Below, in pieces: positions 10,128-17,212 of a stretch of 64,000 nucleotides of DNA (position 1 is its first letter; each line of letters begins with the position of its first letter). This stretch comes from Prosthecobacter debontii. Lineage in GTDB: Bacteria > Verrucomicrobiota > Verrucomicrobiia > Verrucomicrobiales > Akkermansiaceae. The notes under the pieces were generated by a model, which did not search any database, was not told where the DNA came from, and saw nothing but the letters and a program-made list of their open reading frames with translations. Position numbers and translations under genes: made by a program. The stretch covers positions 113,657 through 177,656 of the forward strand of contig CAMBPB010000001.1 in assembly GCA_945869465.1 (NCBI GenBank), in the 5' to 3' direction.

Positions 10128-10352
10128 ATGCTCAGCCTCGAGCACTTGGTGTTAGTCGATGAGTTGGCGGGCCACATTCTGAGTGCCAAGGCAGCCACCG
10201 CCATCGATACGGAGCGCATGGCGCTGGAGGTGATCCGGCGGGAGGGCCGTGAGGATTGGTGGCGTTATTATGTCCAGGATTTGAAGGAGGATCCGCGTGG
10301 TGCATTTCAGTTCATCACATGTTCCAGCAACAAGCTCTGGATGACACAATAG
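10128..10352 (+). CDS. Small hypothetical protein
   Basis: A 74-residue frame 33 bp after dapL with codon use like its neighbours (GC-rich third positions). It starts MLSLEHLVLVDELAGHILSA and contains EGREDWWRYYVQDL, which looks like folded helical protein. I recognise no family. It overlaps the 3' end of the convergent DUF2017 gene by 46 bp, and its last 12 or so codons look less natural, so it could be a truncated gene or chance. Confidence 0.4.
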   Translation: MLSLEHLVLVDELAGHILSAKAATAIDTERMALEVIRREGREDWWRYYVQDLKEDPRGAFQFITCSSNKLWMTQ

Positions 10353-10780
10353 AACTGGGAGCGCAGAAATCCGGAGCGGGAGACCGGCGCGAGATCGGCG
10401 GGATCGATGGATTCGCCGGGGCCGAAATGATACCGCTCCTCGATTGCCAAGCGGGCCTGGTTGAGAGCGCTATACCAATGAAACGCGTCGTCGCGGGTGA
10501 TCCACAGCGGGCCGGGACCGCCGCCGGATTCGAGACGGGCCGATGCGATGGATGTGGTGACGTGGAGCACATCCGCGGAAAAGCCCGCTTCGAGGTCGGG
10601 GACGATGTATTCCCTCCAATCCGGAGCCACATCCTCATCGGTGATGAGACTACCCAAACGATGGGCAAGATTTTCATCGCATGAGACGGCGTCGGTAGTG
10701 ATGCCGGTGAGCAGTTGCCAGTCGCCGGCGTCCTGGGCATCGATGCGGAGCCCGCCTTCCAGTGTCGGCATGATTTTCAC
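10307..10780 (-). CDS. DUF2017 family protein, ClpS-linked
   Basis: A 157-residue mainly helical protein. DUF2017 genes are known next to clpS in actinobacteria, and here too the gene follows clpS with a 4-bp overlap, so the two are translationally coupled. The C-terminal half (DDAFHWYSALNQARLAIEER, then SGFLRSQFYCVIQSLLLEHV) fits the family. Its role is undetermined; the linkage suggests work with the ClpS/ClpP degradation pathway, an inference from context only. Start ATG 10780. Confidence 0.65.
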   Translation of the reverse strand: MKIMPTLEGGLRIDAQDAGDWQLLTGITTDAVSCDENLAHRLGSLITDEDVAPDWREYIVPDLEAGFSADVLHVTTSIASARLESGGGPGPLWITRDDAFHWYSALNQARLAIEERYHFGPGESIDPADLAPVSRSGFLRSQFYCVIQSLLLEHVMN

Positions 10781-11058
10781 GCGGCTTTTTCGAGGGAGGT
10801 TTTGAGCTGATGAGCCTGGAGTTGTTGGAGGTAAAACTCGGCTTTTTCGCGTTGGCCGGTCCAGACGATCGAACGCCCCTGCTTGTGGACCTGCAACATT
10901 AGAATGGCGGCCTTCTTTTCATCGTAACCGAAGATCTTCATGAGCACATAGGTGACATAACCCATCAGATTCACCGGATCATCGTGGACGACGACGTTCC
11001 ACGGCACGTCGAGCGAGGTGTCTTCCCGGGTTTTTGTGAGTGTGTCGGAATCCGCCAT
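10777..11058 (-). CDS. clpS: ATP-dependent Clp protease adaptor ClpS
   Basis: Delivers N-degron substrates to the ClpAP protease. The core WNVVVHDDPVNLMGYVTYVL is the classic ClpS signature, with the Asp/Asn pocket for the N-terminal amino group. KAAILMLQVHKQGRSIVWTG carries the helix with the MLxVHxxG motif. 93 residues is normal. It begins 4 bp after the ispG stop and overlaps DUF2017 by 4 bp, so ispG, clpS and DUF2017 form one transcription unit. Confidence 0.94.
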   Translation of the reverse strand: MADSDTLTKTREDTSLDVPWNVVVHDDPVNLMGYVTYVLMKIFGYDEKKAAILMLQVHKQGRSIVWTGQREKAEFYLQQLQAHQLKTSLEKAA

Positions 11059-11062
11059 GGGA

Positions 11063-13606
11063 TCAGGCGAAGGTGGTTGCGGATTCGGGCGCGTCCACCC
11101 ATTTGCCGTGTTCGCGGATGAGATCGATTAGGCGTTCCACCGCCTGATCTTCCGGGATGTTGAACTTCACCGCGGTCTTGCCGACATACAGGTTGATTTT
11201 GTTAGGAGCGCCGCCGACATAGCCGAAATCGGCGTCCGCCATTTCGCCGGGACCGTTGACGATGCAGCCCATCACGGCGATACGCACGCCCTTGAGGTGG
11301 CCGGTCGCGGCGCGGATTTTGCGCGTGGTGGACTGCAAGTTGAACAAGGTCCGGCCGCAACTCGGGCAGGCGACGTAGTCCGTCTTGAAAATGCGGGTTC
11401 CGGCCGCCTGCAGGATGTTGTAAGCGAGGCGCAGCGATTGGCCGGGAGCGGTCTCGCCGCGGACGAGCACGGCATCGCCGATGCCATCGCAGAGCAACGA
11501 GCCGATGTTCCGCGCGGAGCGGAGGAGGGCGCTTGGGAAATCATCGTTTGAAGTTGGCGGTTGCAGGGTGTCCTTCAACAAAACCGGATGTCGCGGATCG
11601 ACTTTGGCGGCTAACAATCGGAACGCCGGGATGACCTCCATGTCGGTTCCGTCCGCCACGGTGACAAGACAGGTTTCGTGGCGGGCATTTACGGCGGCCA
11701 CCGCCGGATCGTCGTTCGGGTCGATTTCCATGACGCCGGATTTTTCGAGAATGATCTCCGGTTTGAAGTCGCCCATCGCGGGAATCTTGTGGGCGAGGGC
11801 GTTCCAGCGGTCCTGAGTGGTGAGGACACGCACGGTGTTTTCACCGCCGAGGGCATGGCCCATGATGGCGATTGGCGAACTACGGCGTCTTTCGTAGGAG
11901 AAGGGATCGTAGGAGAAGGGATCGTAGGAGGGTGTGAATGAGGTGGCTGGAGCATCTTGCTCCAGGCCGTCACCGGAGCGTCTCGCTTTGAGGGCCGCTC
12001 CGTACCTCGATCCCGTCCACTCCGCCGAAGCGCTCCCCTTCCTCGGATTCGCCAAAACATACCGGACCTGATGCCTGAAATCCTCCGCATCCCTCACCAA
12101 ATGATCATAATATTCCTCCTGCCAGAACGATCCTTGCCGCCCCAAAAGTTCATTGGCTTTCTTCGCGCTGAAGGATTTCCATGATTGAATGATCTTCTCC
12201 AAGTCCTGCCCGTCCGCGGGACGAAGCACGGCATGCACATGATTGGGCATCACCGACCATGCGAGCAATGTGTAACGCTCGCCATCGAAGTGTCTCACCG
12301 CATTCTCTATCAGCCTGGCGATTTCCGGCCGTTTGAGAAGACACTCGCCGTGCGATTCGTTGAGCGTGGCATCGAGAAACGTCTCTTGGAAAGCCGCGAT
12401 TTCAGAACGGACGGAAACGAGTGCCTCAAGCGAACTGCGGGAACCGCCTTGGGAGGAAAGCTCCTGCAAGCGTATTGCCAGGGTTTTTTTCCGGCGGTGG
12501 TAGTCCTCCAGAGCAGAGGCCGGGATGGAATCCTTCAGGCGGAAGGTGACGGCATAGGTGGCTCTTGGGATTCGCCAGTGGGGGAGGTACGAGGAGTCAC
12601 GTTTTTCAAGCTGGTCCCAGTTTGGGTGGATGTCATTGGCGTCGTTCTCGAACAAGTGGCGAGACGCCCCTTGGACGGCCTGGGGCGAGACGCCCCAGCC
12701 ACTTTCGACGTTGAACGGCTCCACCAGTGCTTGCGCCACCGGGATCTCATGCACCGAGTCTTCGGTTAGAGAAACGCGAATGGTATCCCCGATGCCATCC
12801 ACTAACAGCGAACCGATGCCGATGGCGCTTTTGATCCGGCCGTCCTCGCCATCGCCGGCTTCGGTGACGCCGAGGTGGATCGGATAGTTCCAATCCGGGC
12901 CTTCCGCATTCAGGCGGGCGACGAGCAGGCGATAGGCCTCGATCATCACCTTGGGGTTGGAAGCCTTCATTGAGAAAACAAGCGCATGATAGTTGTGATC
13001 GCGGGCGATGCGGGCGAATTCGAGCGCGCTTTCCACCATGCCGAGCGGCGAGTCTCCATATCGGTTCATGATGCGGTCCGATAGAGACCCGTGGTTGGTG
13101 CCGATGCGCATGGTGCGGCCGAGATTCCCGCACAGCAGAACCAGGGGCGTGAACTCCTCGCGGATGCGTTCAAGTTCCTCCTCGTATTGGGCGTCGCTGT
13201 AGTCGCGGATCTCGAACTTTTTCTTGTCGGCGTAATTGCCCGGGTTGACCCGCACTTTTTCCACCCACTTGGCGGCTTCGAGGGCGGCGTCCGGTTTGAA
13301 ATGGATATCCGCCACCAGCGGCACCTGGCAACCGGCAGCGCGGACTTCGCGGGCGATGTTCTCCAGGTTCGCGGCATAGACTTTCGTTTGGGCGGTGATG
13401 CGGACGATCTCGCATCCGGCGTCCGCGAGACCGAGCACCTCCGCCACGCAGGCCGGGGTGTCGCGGGTGTCCGAGGTGATCATCGATTGCACGCGAATCG
13501 GGTTCCGGCCACCGACCCCCACGTTTCCCACCCTCACCTCGCGAGTCAGGCGGCGGGAGTAGTGGAGCAGGTCCGGGCAGTAGCGCAGGGGCGAGGGTAG
13601 ATTCAT
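11063..13606 (-). CDS. ispG: 4-hydroxy-3-methylbut-2-enyl diphosphate synthase IspG with an in-frame RAYT insertion
   Basis: A [4Fe-4S] enzyme of the MEP isoprenoid pathway. ATG 13606 (MNLPSPLRYC) opens the TIM barrel (VQSMITSDTRDTPACVAEVL ... ADIHFKPDAAL ... VRVNPGNYADKKKF). The C-terminal part has the extra A* domain of the long IspG type and the cluster cysteines (CPSCGRTLF, MGCIVNGPGE). Between them, after VEPFNVES and before SYDPFSYERRR, about 250 residues match a RAYT transposase instead. The reading frame is open across all 847 codons, compared with about 600 in an uninterrupted long IspG. All recognisable IspG motifs are intact. Whether the chimera folds is unknown. It heads the clpS/DUF2017 operon. 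Confidence 0.9.
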   Translation of the reverse strand: MNLPSPLRYCPDLLHYSRRLTREVRVGNVGVGGRNPIRVQSMITSDTRDTPACVAEVLGLADAGCEIVRITAQTKVYAANLENIAREVRAAGCQVPLVADIHFKPDAALEAAKWVEKVRVNPGNYADKKKFEIRDYSDAQYEEELERIREEFTPLVLLCGNLGRTMRIGTNHGSLSDRIMNRYGDSPLGMVESALEFARIARDHNYHALVFSMKASNPKVMIEAYRLLVARLNAEGPDWNYPIHLGVTEAGDGEDGRIKSAIGIGSLLVDGIGDTIRVSLTEDSVHEIPVAQALVEPFNVESGWGVSPQAVQGASRHLFENDANDIHPNWDQLEKRDSSYLPHWRIPRATYAVTFRLKDSIPASALEDYHRRKKTLAIRLQELSSQGGSRSSLEALVSVRSEIAAFQETFLDATLNESHGECLLKRPEIARLIENAVRHFDGERYTLLAWSVMPNHVHAVLRPADGQDLEKIIQSWKSFSAKKANELLGRQGSFWQEEYYDHLVRDAEDFRHQVRYVLANPRKGSASAEWTGSRYGAALKARRSGDGLEQDAPATSFTPSYDPFSYDPFSYERRRSSPIAIMGHALGGENTVRVLTTQDRWNALAHKIPAMGDFKPEIILEKSGVMEIDPNDDPAVAAVNARHETCLVTVADGTDMEVIPAFRLLAAKVDPRHPVLLKDTLQPPTSNDDFPSALLRSARNIGSLLCDGIGDAVLVRGETAPGQSLRLAYNILQAAGTRIFKTDYVACPSCGRTLFNLQSTTRKIRAATGHLKGVRIAVMGCIVNGPGEMADADFGYVGGAPNKINLYVGKTAVKFNIPEDQAVERLIDLIREHGKWVDAPESATTFA
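11943..11989 (+). repeat. REP end of the ispG-borne RAYT element (left)
   Basis: Begins GTGGCTGG, then the hairpin GGAGCA-TCT-TGCTCC (11949-11963), then CAGGCCGTC and a half-arm GGAGCGTCTCGC. It is the inverted counterpart of 12652-12702. Confidence 0.8.
12652..12702 (-). repeat. REP end of the ispG-borne RAYT element (right)
   Basis: Read on the minus strand it begins GTGGCTGG, then hairpin GGGGCG-TCT-CGCCCC (12696-12682), CAGGCCGTC and GGGGCGTCTCGCCAC. It differs from the left end mainly by paired changes in the stem, which keep the hairpin. Confidence 0.8.
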
Positions 13607-13709
13607 CGGCACGGGGGATATACCCGAGAAACAGTCCCCCGGCAACGGCGGTGTGTCGGCGGCGAAATTCCCCTCGCCCGGGGTCGGTTTCCATGCGAAA
13701 CATCCCTCC

Positions 13710-14600
13710 ATGGCTCGGAAACAACGGCTGGCAAGCGCCCTCTCCCTGATGATCCTGACGATCGCCGCCCAAGCGGAGAATTTCATCCGCGTCGATGAAG
13801 ATGATGCCGCGGCGCGCTTGCAGACCGCCGTCACCCGTTACGAAAAGGACGGAGCCAGCGTTGATCTCATCGGTGCCATCCATCTTGCGGACCAGGCGTA
13901 TTTTGAACAATTGAATGTCCGATTCAAAACCTACGACGCCGTGCTTTTCGAAATGATCGGCGGGGAAAAGTTTGCCGAAGCGAAACAGCCAGTGGCCGAA
14001 CCCGCGCCGGAGAAGCAGGAAAAGGACCTGTCCGGGCTGCCCAAGATTTATGACATGGTCGCCAAGTTCCTCAAACTCACCGGCCAGAGCGAGGCGATCG
14101 ATTACACGGCGGCCAATTTCGTGCATGCGGATCTCACTCTCGCCGAGTTCACCCGGATGCAGCAGGAGCGCGGCGAGTCGTTGTTAGGTTTTGCCTTGAA
14201 GGCCGGCAGGGACGCGCCCGAACCCGCTAACGCACCGGATCCCGCTAACGCACCGGATCCCGCCAAGCTGCTCCAGGCGATGCTTGCCGGGAAATCCAAC
14301 CTCGTGAAACTCGAAATCGTCCACACCCTCGGCCAGGGCGATGACCAGATCGCCGCCTTCGCCGGTGAGAGCGTGATCATCAGCGACCGCAACCAACGCT
14401 GCCTCGAAGTGATGCAGCGCGAACTCGCCGCCGGTCACGGGAACCTCGGCATTTTCTATGGCGCCGCCCATTTTCCAGACTTGGAGAAACGCCTGCTGGA
14501 TCTGGGTTTCAAGCGGGGGAAGCAGGAATGGCTGAACGCCTGGGACATTCCAAAGCAGGAAGCGAAGCCCGCCGCAGCGGAAACGAAAGACGCGGCTTGA
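13710..14600 (+). CDS. Secreted TraB/GumN-like protein
   Basis: A 296-residue protein with a signal peptide (MARKQRLASALSLMILTIAAQA). The early segment VDLIGAIHLADQAYFEQLN and the late segment GNLGIFYGAAHFPDLEKRLL carry the paired Gly-x-x-His motifs of the TraB/PrgY/GumN superfamily, a fold related to Tiki metalloproteases. DAVLFEM is another family mark. An insert with two copies of PANAPD lies near residue 175. ATG 13710 is chosen because the signal peptide starts there. It is divergent from ispG. Function is not established. Confidence 0.6.
   Translation: MARKQRLASALSLMILTIAAQAENFIRVDEDDAAARLQTAVTRYEKDGASVDLIGAIHLADQAYFEQLNVRFKTYDAVLFEMIGGEKFAEAKQPVAEPAPEKQEKDLSGLPKIYDMVAKFLKLTGQSEAIDYTAANFVHADLTLAEFTRMQQERGESLLGFALKAGRDAPEPANAPDPANAPDPAKLLQAMLAGKSNLVKLEIVHTLGQGDDQIAAFAGESVIISDRNQRCLEVMQRELAAGHGNLGIFYGAAHFPDLEKRLLDLGFKRGKQEWLNAWDIPKQEAKPAAAETKDAA
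14223..14258 (+). repeat. 18-bp tandem duplication in coding sequence
   Basis: Two identical 18-base units (cccgctaacgcaccggat) encode PANAPD twice within the TraB-like gene. A recent in-frame slippage event in a linker. Confidence 0.9.
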
Positions 14601-14692
14601 GATTTACCGCAAGGAATCGCTTGCGATCTGCGTTTCATGGATTGGCGCGCAGCGCAGGCTGGAGGGCTGGAAAAATCAATTCCTGAAACAAA

Positions 14693-16015
14693 ATGAAAAT
14701 CGAAAATCATCTCAGTCGCCGCCGGTTTCTGGATGGCATCATTGCCGCAGCGGTGGCACCGCAATTCATCCCCAGCCGGGTGCTCGGTGGTGAGACCGCG
14801 CCGAGCCGGAAGATTCAACTCGGCCACATCGGCACGGGCGGACAAGGCACCGGCCTGCTGCGGAATTTCCTCTCGGACGAGGGTGCGGTCAGCGTTGCCG
14901 TGGCCGATCCCTATCTGGAGCGGCGTCAGCGGGCGGGCGGGATGATCAAGGAAACGCAGCAACACGAGCCGAAGCTTTATAACGATTTCCGCGAACTGCT
15001 GGCTGACAAGACGATCGACGCGGTGATCATCGCCACGCCCGATCACTGGCATGTGCCGGTGGGTCTGGCGGCGGTGCGGGCGGGCAAGGATGTCTATATC
15101 GAAAAGCCGCTGGGCCACACCCTCGCCCAGAACCAGGCGATGCTGGCAGCCTGCCGGAAACACGAGCGGATTTTCCAATATGGCACGCAGCAACGCAGTC
15201 AGGAGTTGCTCAAGCGCGGCATCGAACTGGTGCTCAATGGCTACATCGGCGATCTGGAGCGCATCGAGGTCTGGGCGCCCGCCGGCAGTGGCGGTGGATC
15301 GCTCGACGAAATCCCGGTGCCTGCCGGTCTTGATTATGACCTCTATGTCGGCCCGGCACCGATGAAACCGTGCAGCAAGGATCGCATCACGAGCGCCGGT
15401 TCCTGGTATTGTTCCGATTACGCGCTGGGCTTCATCGCCGGTTGGGGCGCGCATCCGCTCGACATCGCCATCTGGGGCCTGGACTACGATCAGAAAGGTC
15501 CGGCCAGTTTCCGCGGCACGGGAGGTTTCCCGACTCCTAACGGATTGTTCAACGCTTGCGCCACCTGGGACGTGGAGATCAAGTTCGCCGGCGGTTTGCC
15601 GATGCATTTCATGAGCGACAACCACGCCGCGCCGATCGTTAAAAAGTATCGCAGCAATTGGGAGGATGACGGCACGACGTTCTTCGGCTCGAAAGGCTGG
15701 GTGAGCTTGAGCCGTGGCGGTGTCGCGGCGAGCAATCCGGACTGGTTCAAGCTGAAGGAGTGCGAGGGAACCAAGCGTGTCCTCTATCGGAAAAATTACT
15801 ACAGATCCTTCGTGGAGTCCGTCCGCGAGCGCTCGCCGTCCATCGCGCCGATCGAGGACGCGGTGCGATCCGATGCGCTCAGCCACCTCTCGCTGCTAGC
15901 GATCCAGTCCGGGGGCGAAGTGGTCTGGGATCCCAAGGCCTACCGCATCCAGTCGCCGGAGGCGCTCAACTCCCAGCTGACGCACGAGGTCCGCGGCGCC
16001 TGGGCGCAGAGCTGA
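14693..16015 (+). CDS. Tat-exported Gfo/Idh/MocA family oxidoreductase
   Basis: A 440-residue NAD(P)-dependent oxidoreductase of the type abundant in Planctomycetes and Verrucomicrobia. The N-terminus has a twin-arginine signal (SRRRFLDGIIAAAVAPQF). The Rossmann fold starts IQLGHIGTGGQGTGLL; IIATPDHWHVPVGLAAVRAG and VYIEKPLGHT mark the substrate-side loop with the conserved Lys. The C-terminal half (WGAHPLDIAIWGLDYDQKGP) is the usual dimerisation sheet. It acts after export, probably in the periplasm on a carbohydrate, though the substrate cannot be read from sequence. No carbohydrate operon is visible around it. Confidence 0.88.
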   Translation: MKIENHLSRRRFLDGIIAAAVAPQFIPSRVLGGETAPSRKIQLGHIGTGGQGTGLLRNFLSDEGAVSVAVADPYLERRQRAGGMIKETQQHEPKLYNDFRELLADKTIDAVIIATPDHWHVPVGLAAVRAGKDVYIEKPLGHTLAQNQAMLAACRKHERIFQYGTQQRSQELLKRGIELVLNGYIGDLERIEVWAPAGSGGGSLDEIPVPAGLDYDLYVGPAPMKPCSKDRITSAGSWYCSDYALGFIAGWGAHPLDIAIWGLDYDQKGPASFRGTGGFPTPNGLFNACATWDVEIKFAGGLPMHFMSDNHAAPIVKKYRSNWEDDGTTFFGSKGWVSLSRGGVAASNPDWFKLKECEGTKRVLYRKNYYRSFVESVRERSPSIAPIEDAVRSDALSHLSLLAIQSGGEVVWDPKAYRIQSPEALNSQLTHEVRGAWAQS

Positions 16016-16189
16016 AGCCGGGCATGTTAGGACGCGGGTTTGCTCCCGCCGCTGCGAGGATCGCCAAGGCAACGCGGCGTCTGTCTCCTCGTGCTCCTGC
16101 GGGATTGGAATCTCGCGGTCCCGGTGTGCCGCTTGGTTTGCGGAACACTCAACTTGACGCCCAATGACCGGGGCGCCACGCTCTCTGAG

Positions 16190-17071
16190 GTGAAACTCCC
16201 GAAGCGGAATCCATGGGCCCGGTTGTGCATCGCGCTTGTGATGGTAGTTTCCTATCTTGCCGTGATCACCTTGGCGCCACTTCCAGACCGGTTGATTTTG
16301 TTTCCCACGACCCACCGCATCGATGCCGGGGCGGCCACTCGCAAGGCGGTTGCGTTCGACGGCGGCGAATTGGCAATTTGGACGGCGGCATCCAAATTGG
16401 CGAAGCAGCGCGGGCAACCCGCGTTCTACGTCCTGCGGTTCTATGGCAATGCCGATCGCGCCGACCGTTGGGTGGCGGCCGAGGCGGAGATGTGGAACAA
16501 CCGGGCGGTCGAAGTGTGGGGCGTGAATTACCCCGGTTACGGCGGCAGCACGGGGCCGGCGCGACTCGCCCGGATGGGCCCGGCCGCGCTCGCCGCGTTC
16601 GATGCGCTCCAACGCGAGGCCGGAGACCGCCCGATCATCGTGTTTGGCGCGAGTCTCGGCACCACCACGGCGCTGCATGTCGCCGCGAAACGGCAGCTTG
16701 CGGGACTCATCCTGCACAACCCGCCGCCCTTGCGCCAAATGATCCTGCAACAGTTCGGCTGGTGGAATCTGTGGCTGCTCGCCGGGCCGCTCGCCCAAAA
16801 ACTCCCCACCGATTTGGACAGCATCGCCAACGCCAGGTCCGTGCAGGTGCCGGCGATTTTCCTGCTCGCGGAACAGGATCGAATCGTTCCTCCAAAGTTC
16901 CAACGCCTGGTCGGCGATGCCTATGCCGGGGACAAACGCGTGATTCCGCTCAACGGCGCGGGTCACAATTCTCCGATGGAAGGGGTGGCTCTCACTCACT
17001 TTCACACCGCGCTGGATTGGCTTGTCAGTCAACACAAACAGGTGCCGGATTCCCCAGCCGTCACCCGCTGA
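16190..17071 (+). CDS. Membrane-anchored alpha/beta hydrolase
   Basis: A serine hydrolase with one N-terminal membrane segment (ARLCIALVMVVSYLAVITLA). The nucleophile elbow is FGASLGTTTAL, the acid is probably the Asp in AEQDRIVPP and the base the His in GAGHNSPM. VWGVNYPGYGGSTGPARL is the oxyanion-side strand. I chose GTG 16190 (VKLPKRNPW), which places a basic stretch before the membrane segment. The frame is open back to 16040 without ATG support. The substrate is unknown. Confidence 0.72.
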   Translation: MKLPKRNPWARLCIALVMVVSYLAVITLAPLPDRLILFPTTHRIDAGAATRKAVAFDGGELAIWTAASKLAKQRGQPAFYVLRFYGNADRADRWVAAEAEMWNNRAVEVWGVNYPGYGGSTGPARLARMGPAALAAFDALQREAGDRPIIVFGASLGTTTALHVAAKRQLAGLILHNPPPLRQMILQQFGWWNLWLLAGPLAQKLPTDLDSIANARSVQVPAIFLLAEQDRIVPPKFQRLVGDAYAGDKRVIPLNGAGHNSPMEGVALTHFHTALDWLVSQHKQVPDSPAVTR

Positions 17072-17176
17072 ACCAATGACAAGCCGCGGACTTCGCAGGT
17101 CGGGGATGCTGGCGCGGGCGCCGGAATCCCCGGCGAACCGTGATTTCCCCCTGTCCGGCGTCCCATCGAATCCCGC

Positions 17177-17205
17177 TTGCCCCGCCCGGGACTAGAGCCT
17201 AGGGT
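17177..17205 (+). promoter_or_regulatory. Putative promoter of the coiled-coil/TPR gene
   Basis: TTGCCC (17177-17182) and TAGGGT (17200-17205) are 17 bases apart and end 7 bases before ATG 17213, which would give a nearly leaderless transcript. Pattern only. Confidence 0.35.
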
Positions 17206-17212
17206 TTTCGCC

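Larger units (their letters stand above)
11943..12702 (-). mobile_element. REP-RAYT-REP element inside ispG
   Basis: A complete RAYT domain lies in the ispG frame: YLPHWRIPRATYAVTFRL at the start, HUH motif MPNHVHAVLRP, and the tyrosine helix with FRHQVRYVLANPRKG. The element is bounded by two inverted, similar sequences of about 50 bp, each with a hairpin (11943-11989 and 12652-12702). The transposase frame has no stop codon of its own and no clear start; a TTG at about 12654 could serve. It reads straight into ispG. A 15-bp tandem repeat (YDPFS twice, about 11895-11930) lies just outside its 3' end. Confidence 0.85.

Noticed and set aside
11063..13606. The ispG insert could be an intein.
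   Set aside because: It has HUH transposase motifs and REP ends but no intein start Cys, no HINT motifs and no terminal His-Asn.
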